Source of the DNA: Aureivirga sp. CE67
GTDB lineage: Bacteria; Bacteroidota; Bacteroidia; Flavobacteriales; Flavobacteriaceae
Length of the DNA: 64,000 bases
Reading direction: 5' to 3'
NCBI RefSeq assembly: GCF_015767245.1
Contig: NZ_JADOTV010000001.1
Span: 804,896 to 868,895 of the forward strand
Shown here: in pieces, positions 54,601 to 63,137 of the stretch
Layout: each line of letters opens with the position of its first letter
How positions within the stretch are numbered: position 1 is the stretch's first letter
Made by a program: the position numbers and the translations under genes
The notes under the pieces: model-generated
Database searches by the model: none
What the model was told of the DNA's origin: nothing
What the model saw: the letters and a program-made list of their open reading frames with translations, nothing else

Positions 54601-55796
54601 GCTGTAGAAACATCTCTAATCCCACTGTTATTTGTTAGTTCATTTACAATATTATTCGCACCATTTGATGGATCTCTTGGTCCAGGAATTGGTGTTACTC
54701 CAGGTGCTCCAATATGATCTAATTTCCCTTCAGCTAAATCGGCAATCGCCACAATATTTCTAACATTTTGTGTAGAAGTATTTCTATTTGTTACCCAAAC
54801 TTCAATTTTTGTAATATTAATATTACTCGAAATCAAAGGCAAATTTGACAAGGCATCATTATAGTTTTCTCTAAATTCTTGTGCTAAGAAGAAGTGCTTA
54901 TTATCATCGTAATCTGTAGTCTGTAATTCAAACTCTTCAATAGTAGAACTTCCTTGTGCGTTTACTGTTTTTGTCTGAGATCTTTGTCTTGCAATAACTC
55001 CAGTAATCGTTGTAGGTCCAAATTGAAATTGTGTCTTTACCCCGAAAATATTTTGAGCTCCAGCAATCAAAGAGTTTTTCATAGGCATACTAATATTACC
55101 TACTTCAATTTTTTGTAAAATATCATCTTCCGTTGGCGTGTATTCTAATTTTAAAATATTCTGGAAGTTAAACGTTGACTGCGTATCATAGTTTACTGTA
55201 GCTTGTAATCTTGTTCCAACTTTTGCAATTAAACTTGCACTGATTTGTTGGTCAAAATCAAAAGTAAAACTACTTCTATTTCTTTCAGAAAGCTGTGGAT
55301 TTTCTACTCTTTGCTGTAAAATCCCCATCTTGATGAAAATAGTAGCTTGCGGATTTACCTCCACTGTATTACCTCCAAAAATTGATTCAAAGAATTTACT
55401 ATTTACATAATACGTTGGCAATAAATCTTTTTGCGCTTCCTTACTTCCTTCTTTCTTAGGGTTTAATGCTGAAATTTTTGTTTTATAATATTCCAACATA
55501 TCCTTCTTCAAACGATATTCTCTATATTGTTCCTCCGTCATATGAATAGGATGTGTGATATAATAATCTCCTATCTTTTCAAGAATCACATATTGTTTTA
55601 AATCCGGATCGTACACTACTTCTTTGGTAGCTCCATTATTTAAAAACAAACTCCCATTTTGTTCATTTTTAAAAGTATATTTTAAGCTATCTTTTTGTTT
55701 TTCTCCTTCGGTTTCCTGTGCATGAAGCACTATAACTGATGAAAAAATAAAAAATATAACTAGTAATAATCGCTGTAGCCAAGTATTTTTTTCCAA
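48630..55796 (-). CDS. sprA: SprA (Sov), outer-membrane translocon of the type IX secretion system
   Basis: At 2388 residues this has the very large size of SprA, the 36-strand barrel through which T9SS cargo crosses the outer membrane. The signal peptide is RLLLVIFFIFSSVIVLHAQ. Features of the family are visible throughout: an early TEEQYREYRLKKDMLEYYKT segment, repeated LEYTPTEDDILQKIEVGNIS-like stretches, LQGSYGMQQGRDFSLLENAR, and a strand-rich C-terminus ending in SVRYTIGN. The only possible start near the signal peptide is TTG 55796, four bases after the ruvA stop; no ATG precedes the signal peptide. The gene lies between ruvA and gcvH. It is needed for export of the two sorting-domain proteins at 7664 and 31575 and for gliding. 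Confidence 0.96.
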   Translation of the reverse strand: MEKNTWLQRLLLVIFFIFSSVIVLHAQETEGEKQKDSLKYTFKNEQNGSLFLNNGATKEVVYDPDLKQYVILEKIGDYYITHPIHMTEEQYREYRLKKDMLEYYKTKISALNPKKEGSKEAQKDLLPTYYVNSKFFESIFGGNTVEVNPQATIFIKMGILQQRVENPQLSERNRSSFTFDFDQQISASLIAKVGTRLQATVNYDTQSTFNFQNILKLEYTPTEDDILQKIEVGNISMPMKNSLIAGAQNIFGVKTQFQFGPTTITGVIARQRSQTKTVNAQGSSTIEEFELQTTDYDDNKHFFLAQEFRENYNDALSNLPLISSNINITKIEVWVTNRNTSTQNVRNIVAIADLAEGKLDHIGAPGVTPIPGPRDPSNGANNIVNELTNNSGIRDVSTASGALQGSYGMQQGRDFSLLENARLLNPSEYQLNPQLGYISLNRKLGESDILAVAYEYTINGSDEVFKVGELSSDGIIAPAAIAVKLLRSEIITTDVPMWDLMMKNIYSLGAYQLQEEGFRFELLYRDDATGVAINTLQNAKTGEGTENAANQRTIMNLVRLDRLDQYGNPIAGNKGNGYFDYIEGITVNSEKGYIIFPEVEPFGDWMASELTNPDDDQYLFRELYRQTKAFAKNNFQQRDKYFLKGYYKSDSGGGGIPLGAFNVTPGSVRVTTGGRELVEGVDYVVDYQIGRVQIINPSLEASNAPIEVSVENNSTFAAQDKSFIGLDVQHKFSDKFQVGASFLNLNERPLTQKVNLASEPINNSIFGLNASYSTEVPFLTKLANKLPNIDTDVPSNISVRGDFAYLKPGEPKAIKDGNEANAYIDDFEGSQIPLDISSPLQWVLASTPQHQTTLDLGGDANDLEYGAKRANLAWYTIDQLFYGGSLQPDNIDEVELSRAEVRRIRYEEIFPEQELDITQTSIVRTLDLAYYPYTRGSFNYDEPDAGEDGYLTDPESRWGGIMRPLNTTNFDQANIEYIQFWIQDPYDYYSITEAEGLPPGVDPNNPANQVGDLYFNLGNISEDVLKDNRKVYENGYPADGNQIVGDNVLESANNFGYIPKNQSLLYAFDENDAARPNQDIGFDGLDDAREKEYFAQNANPAFANFEDPSSDNYRFYRSSIWDAENASVLRRYQRYNRTQGNSPTIDNSPESYPTSATSYPDVEDVNKDQTMNTVESYWQFRVSMAKSDLIVGQNHIVDEKVVTVNPEDGSAPRNYRWLQFRIPINQSGEAIGGISDFQSIRFMRMFLTKFRMPVVLRLADLKLVRGDWRRYKNELVAPPFNPLPTPELNKFEVGVVNIEENASRVPIPYVLPPGIVREELQGNTTVQQQNEQSVSVKIKELPPNHARGIYKNTSLDLRMYKKLKMFMHLEGIQTEPQVETGEMTAVIRLGSDLNENFYQIEMPLEVTPYSAVTPEEIWPLANNLEVALDLFGKLKLLRFGDETNPPVNQLYPNYGQPNPFEDLGLDYVIRVKGNPNIGNVKTMMLGIKNDSNNHQSFEIWYDEFRAAGFENEGGWATVVSTDANIADFADISATGRIETIGFGGIEQRLNERNQEDVKQYDIVTNVNMGKLLPNHWGIQLPFNYGISEEFRDPKFDPQFQDVLFDDAKDVNPLSAEAQDYTKRRNISLINVRKERNPNSTKKPMPYDVENLSVSGAYNEMYHKDYNVQKYLDQNVKFSGSYNYNIQPKYIEPLKNWKFAKKKKYMKFIRDFNFNVLPTSISVNSNINRNFNAQRSRTLIEGLPELPELIQRRYMFDWDYGFNYNLSKSLQFTFKASNYYVNDQFEIDDENRLFDNLFDIGRPNNYHQKLETSYKLPLDKIPFLEFVRANYTYTAEFDWQAVSPQYFEQIGHTIQNSNTHNISGDLNFTKLYRKIGVNKLFNKKKGKGKKTRSQGGKLGLNSKDAKTQLKPSNNKGKKSKLSVGQKIIKGFVDVATSVKKAKISYLENNGTFLPGYAPEIGFLGRDNYGGNLAPTFGFVFGSQADIRERALRNGWLVTRNVVDRDDINSELNDPYYNKTYSRTHYEKLDYSFDIKPVDKLDIELFGSRVYTKDVSQQLDVIRYNQNGTEIREILDSPEYQLGGYSISNNMIRTSFDASGDDAFRKFRENRVTISNRLAGTNTDQYQDGYGPTSQQVLLPAFMAAYSGEDASKVSLNAFSKDIPFPGWKLTYRGLMNFKWFKKNFRSFTVSHGYNSIFAISSYTNNLQYSEINNQKDIAGNFYGKYLYTNVSMIEEYSPLVKVDVKMKNSFSFSGRINKDRSLTLNFDNNTLTQIRGTEYEIGIGYIVKDLKMKMRFAGKPRKLKGDLNLKATFSLRDDLTQIREIEQDNDQITGGQKIIAIKFSADYNLSKNLITSFYYDQNISKYAISTTFPRKSISAGLSVRYTIGN

Positions 55797-55800
55797 CGTA

Positions 55801-56382
55801 CTATAAATTTTTTAATGCTTTTTTAATTAGGTTTTCCACGTCCATACTAGAATCCTCCTTAAGTATTTTATCCAATACTTTCTCTGCTTGTTTCTTATTA
55901 AATCCTAATACTTCTAATGCAGATAACGCCTCATCTTTGTTTGTATTGTTTTGAACTAAAGAAACTTCTTCTAAATCGTATGTTTTTAAGATTTTGTCCT
56001 TTAAATCAATAATAACTCTTTGTGCTGTTTTAATTCCAATTCCTTTAATAGATTTAATCACAGCTACATTTTCAGATGCTATCGCTTCTTGGATTTCTCT
56101 GGTTGTCAAGGACGACAACATTGTTCTTGCAGTATTTGGTCCGATACCTGAAACAGATATCAAAAATCTAAAAACCTCTCTTTCTAATTTGTCTTTAAAT
56201 CCGTAAAGCGTATGAGAATCTTCCTTGATAGAAAGATGTGTGTAAAGCATTATTGCTTCGCTATCTCCTAATTTTGAATATGTTTGCAAAGATATATGCA
56301 AAAAATAACCTATACCATTGCATTCCACAATGGCATAGGTTGGATTTTTTTCTATTAATTTCCCTCGTATATGAGTAATCAT
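55801..56382 (-). CDS. ruvA: Holliday junction branch migration protein RuvA
   Basis: The 193-residue DNA-binding subunit of RuvAB has the N-terminal OB-fold (MITHIRGKLIEKNPTYAIVE), two helix-hairpin-helix motifs (VSGIGPNTARTMLS and IKGIGIKTAQRVIIDLKDK) and the C-terminal three-helix domain that contacts RuvB (DEALSALEVLGFNKKQAEKV). It binds Holliday junctions and loads RuvB. It lies between maeB and sprA, with 38 bp and 4 bp spacing, so all three are probably one transcript. Confidence 0.96.
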   Translation of the reverse strand: MITHIRGKLIEKNPTYAIVECNGIGYFLHISLQTYSKLGDSEAIMLYTHLSIKEDSHTLYGFKDKLEREVFRFLISVSGIGPNTARTMLSSLTTREIQEAIASENVAVIKSIKGIGIKTAQRVIIDLKDKILKTYDLEEVSLVQNNTNKDEALSALEVLGFNKKQAEKVLDKILKEDSSMDVENLIKKALKNL

Positions 56383-56420
56383 TTCAGCTGGTTAGTGTTT
56401 GAAAGCTCAAATGTAAGAAA

Positions 56421-58700
56421 TTATTGTTTAATTTTCATCTTTTCCTGAGCATCCACAACAGCTATACAAACCATATTCACAATTTCGTCTACACTAGCAC
56501 CTAATTGGATGATATGTGCTGGTTTAGCAAGTCCCATTACGATTGGCCCAACAGAATCAATTTTATTCAATTCTTTCATCAACTTATAACTGATATTCGC
56601 TGATTCTAGATTCGGGAAAATCAATCCGTTTACTCTTCTATCTGTCAATTTAGAGAATGGGAATTTTCCTTTCATCATTTCAGAGTTTAATGCAAAATCT
56701 GCTTGCACTTCTCCGTCGATAGATACTTCTGGATGTGATTTGTGTATTAATTCAACTGCATGTGCTACCTTTCTTGAAGATTCAGATTTTGAAGAACCAA
56801 AATTTGAGAACGATAACATTGCTAAATGTGGATCTAATCCAAACATCTTCATAGTCATCGAAGTCATATGTGCAATCTTCGCTAAATCGTGCGCAGAAGG
56901 ATTGATATTCATCGTTGTATCTGAGAAGAATAATGGTCCTTGAGAGGTCAACATTAAGTTTGTTGCCGCTACTCTTTCTACTCCTTTTGCTTTTCCAATT
57001 AATTCAATCATCGGTTTTGCAACAGAAGGATAATTTCTAGAATAACCAGTAACTAAAGCATCTGCATGCTCACAATTTACCATCATTGCTGCAAAGTAAT
57101 TACGCTCACGCATCCATTTTTGCGCTTCTAAATACGTAACTCCTTTACGCTTCATTTTATCCCAATAAAGCTTTGCAAACTCTTCTCTTCTTTCATCTTC
57201 TGTATCACATTTTGGATCTATAATTTCAACATCAGCATCAAAATTAATTTGCTCCATCATGATTTTGATGATGTTTTTATTCCCTAATAAAATTGGAATT
57301 GCAATTCCTTCGTCATGAGAAATCTGAGCAGCTTTTAATACATCTAATTGATCTGCTTCTGCAAACACAACTCGCTTAGGATCTGTTTTTGCTCTGTTTG
57401 TCAACATACGCATCATCTTACTTCCTGTTCCTAAACGCTCCGCTAATTCTTCTCTATAACGTTCCCAATTTGTAATTGGCTCTGTAGCTACTCCAGACTC
57501 AATCGCTGCTTTTGCTACTGCTGGTGGAATTTCTTCAATAAGCCTTGTATCAAATGGTTTTGGAATGATATAATCTTTTCCAAACTGAAGATTGGTTTCA
57601 TTATAAGCAATATTTACTTGCTCTGGCACTGTTTCTTTTGCTAAATCAGCTAAAGCATGTACAGCTGCCATCTTCATTGCCTCATTAATTTTTGTAGCTC
57701 TAACATCTAAAGCTCCTCTAAAAATAAATGGGAAACCTAATACATTGTTCACCTGGTTAGGATGGTCAGAACGACCAGTTGCCATAATGATATCTTCTCT
57801 TGTCTGAATTGCTAAATTATAGTCAATTTCTGGTGTTGGATTTGCCATCGCAAACACAATTGGATTTGCAGCCATCGAAAGAATCATCTCTGGAGAAACT
57901 ACATTTCCTTTTGATAATCCGATGAAAACATCCGAACCTTTCATTGCTTCTTCTAAAGTATGAACATCTACAGCTGTAGCAAATTCTTCTTTTTGAGAAG
58001 TTAAATTATCTCTATCCTTACGAATAACTCCTTTACTATCACACATAATGATATTTTCAGGAGAAACTCCAAGAGCGATATATAAACGAGAACAAGAAAC
58101 TGCCGCAGCTCCTGCTCCATTTACAACAACTTTTACTTCTTTAATATCTTTTTCAGCAATTTCTAAAGCATTTTTCAATGCTGCTGCCGAAATAATTGCA
58201 GTTCCATGTTGGTCATCGTGCATTACAGGAATATCCAATTCCTCTTTTAATCTTCTTTCGATTTCGAATGCCTCAGGAGCTTTAATATCTTCTAAGTTAA
58301 TTCCACCAAAAGTTGGTGCTATTGCTTTCACTGTTTCAACAAACTTATCAACATCTTTTGCGTCTACTTCAATGTCGAAAACATCAATATCTGCGAATAT
58401 TTTAAAAAGTAATCCTTTTCCTTCCATCACAGGCTTTGAGGCTTCTGCTCCGATATCTCCTAATCCTAAAACAGCTGTACCATTTGAAATTACCGCTACT
58501 AAATTTCCTTTAGCAGTGTATTTGTAAACATTTTTTGTGTCTTTGGCAATTTCTAAACAAGGCTCTGCAACTCCAGGCGAATATGCTAGAGCTAAGTCTC
58601 TCTGCGTAGCATATTTTTTAGTAGGTACTACTTCTATTTTCCCTGGTTTTGGTTTTGCGTGGTACAAAAGTGCTTCACGTCTTTTTCTTGAATCACTCAT
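56421..58700 (-). CDS. maeB: NADP-dependent malic enzyme with C-terminal phosphotransacetylase-like domain
   Basis: The start is ATG 58700 (MSDSRKRREALLYHAKPKPG), 759 residues; a TTG upstream adds nine residues and lies on the -7 element. Residues 1 to about 410 are the malic enzyme (LALAYSPGVAEPCLEIAKD, DIKAPEAFEIERRLKEELDI, MHDDQHGTAIISAAALKNAL, VVVNGAGAAAVSCSRLYIAL), which decarboxylates malate to pyruvate. From about 430 a phosphate acetyltransferase-like domain follows, which in such MaeB fusions is regulatory rather than catalytic. It is the first gene of the maeB-ruvA-sprA series. Confidence 0.94.
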   Translation of the reverse strand: MSDSRKRREALLYHAKPKPGKIEVVPTKKYATQRDLALAYSPGVAEPCLEIAKDTKNVYKYTAKGNLVAVISNGTAVLGLGDIGAEASKPVMEGKGLLFKIFADIDVFDIEVDAKDVDKFVETVKAIAPTFGGINLEDIKAPEAFEIERRLKEELDIPVMHDDQHGTAIISAAALKNALEIAEKDIKEVKVVVNGAGAAAVSCSRLYIALGVSPENIIMCDSKGVIRKDRDNLTSQKEEFATAVDVHTLEEAMKGSDVFIGLSKGNVVSPEMILSMAANPIVFAMANPTPEIDYNLAIQTREDIIMATGRSDHPNQVNNVLGFPFIFRGALDVRATKINEAMKMAAVHALADLAKETVPEQVNIAYNETNLQFGKDYIIPKPFDTRLIEEIPPAVAKAAIESGVATEPITNWERYREELAERLGTGSKMMRMLTNRAKTDPKRVVFAEADQLDVLKAAQISHDEGIAIPILLGNKNIIKIMMEQINFDADVEIIDPKCDTEDERREEFAKLYWDKMKRKGVTYLEAQKWMRERNYFAAMMVNCEHADALVTGYSRNYPSVAKPMIELIGKAKGVERVAATNLMLTSQGPLFFSDTTMNINPSAHDLAKIAHMTSMTMKMFGLDPHLAMLSFSNFGSSKSESSRKVAHAVELIHKSHPEVSIDGEVQADFALNSEMMKGKFPFSKLTDRRVNGLIFPNLESANISYKLMKELNKIDSVGPIVMGLAKPAHIIQLGASVDEIVNMVCIAVVDAQEKMKIKQ

Positions 58701-58724
58701 AAAATTAAATTTACTTTTGATAGA

Positions 58725-58732
58725 CAAATATA
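58725..58732 (-). promoter_or_regulatory. Candidate -7 element (TATATTTG) for maeB-ruvA-sprA
   Basis: Perfect consensus on the minus strand, 25 bases before the maeB ATG. Confidence 0.6.
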
Positions 58733-58792
58733 GTTATTCCAATATTAGATAAAATATTTTTAAGAAAGGAATTTCCTAGAACATGATTTTTA

Positions 58793-59719
58793 TTATTTTT
58801 TAATAAAATCGATATTTCTTTGGAGTCCTGCATATTTTGTCCTTTTTACAGCTGATTTTTTGAAAACTTTTCGAAAAACTTCTTCTGTAATTTCTTCCCA
58901 ATCTTGATATTTCATCGTCAGCAAATCTGGATGTGGTTCGAACAAAGGCTCTTTCATTGGTGTCGAAAATCGATTCCAAGGACAAACATCTTGACATGTA
59001 TCACAACCAAACATCCAATCGTCAAATTTACCTTTCAATTCCATCGGTAAATTATCTTTTAACTCTATCGTAAAATACGAAATACATTTGCTTCCGTCAA
59101 TAGTATTATTTGGCAAAATTGCTTGTGTTGGGCAAGCATCAATGCATTTTGTACATTTTCCGCAATGATCTGTTTCAAATGGATAATCGTATTCCAACTC
59201 AACATCCACGATTAACTCTGCTAAAAAGAAAAAAGATCCTGCTTTCTTTTGAATCAAGAGCGAATGCTTTCCTGTCCAACCTAATCCTGCTTTTTTTACC
59301 CAGCTTCTTTCCATTATTGGGGCTGAATCCGTAAAAGCTCTTCCATTGATTTCACCAATTTCATCATTCATAAATTGCATTAATTGTCTCAATTTATCCT
59401 TGATCACATGATGATAATCTTGTCCGTAAGCGTATTTTGCTATTTTAAAAGTATCTGAATTTTGCTGTTCTTTTGGGAAATAATTATACACTAAAGAAAT
59501 TACCGATTTTGAACCTTCTACAAGCAATCTTGGATCTAATCTTTTGTCAAAATGATTTTCCATGTATTTCATTTCTCCATGATATCCATTTTTCAACCAA
59601 GTTTCAAGATTTACAGCTTCTTCTTCCAAAAAAGTAGCTTTTGCAATTCCACAAGCAGTAAAACCTAACCTTTCTGCTTCTTGTTTGATTAATTTGCTAT
59701 ATGTTTCTTTTGAATTCAA
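58793..59719 (-). CDS. queG: Epoxyqueuosine reductase
   Basis: The 308-residue cobalamin- and iron-sulfur-dependent enzyme makes queuosine from epoxyqueuosine in tRNA, the last step of the wobble-base pathway. Two [4Fe-4S] sites are visible: Cys186, Cys189, Cys192, Cys196 ([15 protein letters not shown]) and Cys239, Cys242, Cys246 ([11 protein letters not shown]). The N-terminal [19 protein letters not shown] and the [20 protein letters not shown] stretch are typical. A -7 element lies 54 bases upstream. With mnmD it is the second tRNA wobble modification enzyme here. Confidence 0.95.
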   Translation of the reverse strand: MNSKETYSKLIKQEAERLGFTACGIAKATFLEEEAVNLETWLKNGYHGEMKYMENHFDKRLDPRLLVEGSKSVISLVYNYFPKEQQNSDTFKIAKYAYGQDYHHVIKDKLRQLMQFMNDEIGEINGRAFTDSAPIMERSWVKKAGLGWTGKHSLLIQKKAGSFFFLAELIVDVELEYDYPFETDHCGKCTKCIDACPTQAILPNNTIDGSKCISYFTIELKDNLPMELKGKFDDWMFGCDTCQDVCPWNRFSTPMKEPLFEPHPDLLTMKYQDWEEITEEVFRKVFKKSAVKRTKYAGLQRNIDFIKK

Positions 59720-60056
59720 AATCGTGTTTTGTTTCCTTTTTATCCTTTCTGTTTTCTATTGGAAAAAGGCTACAAATTTAGAAAAAACTTCATTCTTAAC
59801 TTTGTTAAAGAATTGAAACTAAAAATCTCATTACTTTTTTCAAAAAGAAATTAAAGAAAATAGATATACTATAAAATCCATTACAAGAATTCTTTTAATT
59901 CTTAATAATTCGTTAATTCTATTACATTTAAATAATTTGATAAAAAAATCCGTTATAATTGTGAAATTAAAAAATTGTTTCTTCAATAATTTTACTAATA
60001 TTGAGGTCTTTTAATTAGCATAATATTTTTAAATTCGCATATATTTAAAATAAACT
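59720..60056. promoter_or_regulatory. Divergent queG / DUF2723 promoter region
   Basis: The region is very AT-rich and has no gene. For queG (minus) TAAATTTG at 59773-59780 is a perfect -7 box. For the plus-strand gene TAAATTCG at 60030-60037 is a near match, 20 bases before the ATG. Four AATTC boxes lie at 59888, 59897, 59907 and 59915, spaced 8-10 bp. Confidence 0.45.
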
Positions 60057-63000
60057 ATGAATTCATTCACCTTTAGAAAGTTAAACAATCTTGTTGGTTG
60101 GTTAGTGTTTTTGGTTGCGTTGTTTACTTATGTATCAACTTTAGAGCCAACAGTAAGTTTTTGGGATAGTGGAGAATATATTTCTACATCCGCTAATTTA
60201 TCCGTAGGACATCCGCCGGGTTCACCTATGTATCAAATGTTAGGGGCATTTATTTCAATGTTCACAACAGATTCAAATCAGGTAGCCTTTATGGTTAATA
60301 TGTTGTCCGCAGTTGCTAGTGCATTTACGATTTTATTCTTGTTTTGGACTATTTCCTTATTGGCAAGAAAAATGGTTACCGTTGCAAAAAATAAAATATT
60401 TGATGCTATAGGATTGGCAGTTGTAGGAAGTGCTGCAATCGGTGCTTTAACTTTCACATTTTCGGACAGTTTCTGGTTCAATGCCGTAGAAGCTGAAGTA
60501 TATGCAATGTCTTCTTTTGTTACCTCAACATTATTTTGGTTAGCATTAAAATGGGAAGAAAACTTCGATGAACCTCTTGGAAATAGATGGTTATTATTAA
60601 TCAGTTTTGTAGTTGGACTTTCGTTTGGAGTTCACTTACTTTCTCTGTTAGTAATTCCAGCTGTTGTTTTGGTTTATTTCTTCAAAAAATACAAGACAAT
60701 TTCGATCAAACAATTTATTCTTGGAAATATTATCGCTGTTTTAGTTTTAGCTTTTGTATTCAAATTCTTATTCCCTTACACTTTAGTATTCTTCAGTGCT
60801 TGTGAGTTATTCTTTGTAAATACAATCGGATTACCTTTTAATTCTGGAACAATCATCGCAGGATTAATCTTAATCGCTGCTTTCTATTTTGGTTTAAAAC
60901 ATACAAGAAAAGCTGGTTTAGTTTTAGCAAATACAGCTGTTTTATGTCTTCTTTTCACTATGATTGGATTCTCTTCTTGGATGATGATTCCAATTCGTGC
61001 AAATGCAAATACTACTATTAATGAAAACAATCCTTCAAGTGCACGTGAGCTTTTAGCTTATTATAATCGTGAGCAATATGGAGATGCAAATGTTTTCTAT
61101 GATAAATATTACAACTACGTTTATGGTCAAGAGTTGGACAGAAACCAACCATATATTGATGATAAACCAAAGTATGAGAAAGATGAAAAAACTGGTAAGT
61201 ATGTAATTGTAAACAACTACCAAAATGCCAAACCAAATTATAGCTCAAAATATAAAGGTTTCATGCCAAGGATGACAAATCCTATGGCGATTGACAATTA
61301 TAAAGCAATTGCTGGAATTGATCAAAGAGCTACTAGAAAACCTACTTTTGGAGAGAACCTTAAGTATATGCTTTCTTACCAATTCAACTATATGTATATC
61401 CGATATTTCTTATGGAATTTTGTTGGAAAACAAAACGATCTTCAAGGAAACATGGATATTCACAACGGAAACTGGATTTCGGGTATAAATGCTGTAGATA
61501 GTTTCTTTGTTGGTCCTCAAGACAATTTACCTTCAGATATTAAAAATAATAAAGGAAGAAATACTTATTACGGATTACCATTAATTCTTGGAATCATTGG
61601 ATTATTATTTCATTTAAGTAGAAAACCGAAAGATTTCTATACACTTTTTGTTTTCTTTATTTTTATGAGTTTAGCAATTGTATTCTATGTAAATCAAAAA
61701 GCATTTGAGCCTAGAGAAAGAGATTATTCTTATGTTGGTTCTTTCTATGTATTTGCTATTTGGGTCGGGTTTGGAGTATTGGCTATCTATGAAAAATTCA
61801 AAGACAAAATGCCTAAAAAAGCACTTGCTGTTGGAACAACTTTAGTTTGTTTATTCTTAGTTCCTACAATTATGGCTAAAGAAAACTGGAATGACCATGA
61901 TAGATCAAATAGATATACTGCTTTACTAAATGCAAAAGCTTATTTAGATTCTTGTCAGGAAAATGCTATTTTATTCTCTATTGGAGATAATGATACTTTC
62001 CCTCTTTGGTACATGCAAGAAATTGAAGGATATCGTCGTGATGTAAAAGTAATTAACTCAAGTTTATTTGCTACAGATTGGTATATTGATCAAATGAAGC
62101 GTCAGACATTTACTGCACCTCCAATTCCATCAAGCTTAACACATGATTTATATAAATATGGTTCTTTAGAAATTGCTTATCATGTTCCAGATTCAAGAGT
62201 TAAAGATTCTGTGATGCCATTAAGCACTTTTATGAAATGGATTGAAAGTAAAAATCAAGGAACGTATATTCAAGAAGACAATGGACATTTAGAAAAAGCT
62301 TATCCATTGAATAAAATTCGTATCCCTGTAGATAAAAATGCTGTTTTAGAAAATCATATTGTACCTGCAAAAGATTCTTCTTTAATTGTTCCTTATATTG
62401 ATATTACGATTGATGATAGAGCTATTTATAAGAATAGAATTCTTATGTTAGACATCATCAATAACAATAACTGGAAGCGTCCAATTTACTTTACTGGAGG
62501 AGCAAGTGCTGCTGAAGAATATATTTGGATGAAAGATTATTTACAGTTAGATGGTTTAGCATTTAAATTAGTTCCTATCAAAACGCCAAATAGAGGAAGT
62601 ATTTTAAGTATGGGAAGAATTGATTCGGATGCACTTTACGAAAAAGTAAAAAACTGGAATTGGAGAAATATTACAGATGATAATATTTATTTAGATCCAG
62701 AATCTAGAAGAAATTCTATCAACTTTAGAACTGTTTTAGTTCGTTTAGCAGATAAATTCATTGAAGAAAACAAGAAACAAGAAGCAGAAGCTGTTCTTGA
62801 TTTATCTCTTGAAAAAATGCCAGTTGATAAATTTGGTCACTATTCTTTATTATTAGGATATGTAGAATCTTACTATGCACTTGGTAATAAAGAAAAAGCA
62901 AGAGCTCTTGCAGATAAATTGATCAAAAAATGTCAAGAAAACATAAATTATTATGTGAATTTCCCTGATAATTTCATAACTTCAGTATATGATGAACTAG

Positions 63001-63137
63001 AAACAAATATTGTACTTTATAATACTTTAGTTGAAGTTTCAGTAGATTATGACAGTGAAGAATTTGCTTCTAAACAACAAGCTGAATTTGTAAAGTACAT
63101 GCAAATTTTAGAAACTAAATTACAAATAGATCAATAA
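60057..63137 (+). CDS. DUF2723 polytopic membrane protein, probable GT-C glycosyltransferase
   Basis: The 1026-residue protein has about 11-13 N-terminal membrane helices, a large soluble part, and a C-terminal region with TPR-like helices (EAEAVLDLSLEKMPVDKFGH). Near the N-terminus FWDSGEYISTSANLSVGHPP and FWFNAVEAEVYAMSSF carry the acidic residues expected after the first helices of GT-C enzymes such as protein O-mannosyltransferases, to which DUF2723 is related. A role in adding sugars to exported proteins or glycans from a lipid-linked donor is likely but inferred. It overlaps a NodB-type deacetylase gene by one base (TAATG), and both are probably one operon. Confidence 0.85.
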   Translation: MNSFTFRKLNNLVGWLVFLVALFTYVSTLEPTVSFWDSGEYISTSANLSVGHPPGSPMYQMLGAFISMFTTDSNQVAFMVNMLSAVASAFTILFLFWTISLLARKMVTVAKNKIFDAIGLAVVGSAAIGALTFTFSDSFWFNAVEAEVYAMSSFVTSTLFWLALKWEENFDEPLGNRWLLLISFVVGLSFGVHLLSLLVIPAVVLVYFFKKYKTISIKQFILGNIIAVLVLAFVFKFLFPYTLVFFSACELFFVNTIGLPFNSGTIIAGLILIAAFYFGLKHTRKAGLVLANTAVLCLLFTMIGFSSWMMIPIRANANTTINENNPSSARELLAYYNREQYGDANVFYDKYYNYVYGQELDRNQPYIDDKPKYEKDEKTGKYVIVNNYQNAKPNYSSKYKGFMPRMTNPMAIDNYKAIAGIDQRATRKPTFGENLKYMLSYQFNYMYIRYFLWNFVGKQNDLQGNMDIHNGNWISGINAVDSFFVGPQDNLPSDIKNNKGRNTYYGLPLILGIIGLLFHLSRKPKDFYTLFVFFIFMSLAIVFYVNQKAFEPRERDYSYVGSFYVFAIWVGFGVLAIYEKFKDKMPKKALAVGTTLVCLFLVPTIMAKENWNDHDRSNRYTALLNAKAYLDSCQENAILFSIGDNDTFPLWYMQEIEGYRRDVKVINSSLFATDWYIDQMKRQTFTAPPIPSSLTHDLYKYGSLEIAYHVPDSRVKDSVMPLSTFMKWIESKNQGTYIQEDNGHLEKAYPLNKIRIPVDKNAVLENHIVPAKDSSLIVPYIDITIDDRAIYKNRILMLDIINNNNWKRPIYFTGGASAAEEYIWMKDYLQLDGLAFKLVPIKTPNRGSILSMGRIDSDALYEKVKNWNWRNITDDNIYLDPESRRNSINFRTVLVRLADKFIEENKKQEAEAVLDLSLEKMPVDKFGHYSLLLGYVESYYALGNKEKARALADKLIKKCQENINYYVNFPDNFITSVYDELETNIVLYNTLVEVSVDYDSEEFASKQQAEFVKYMQILETKLQIDQ

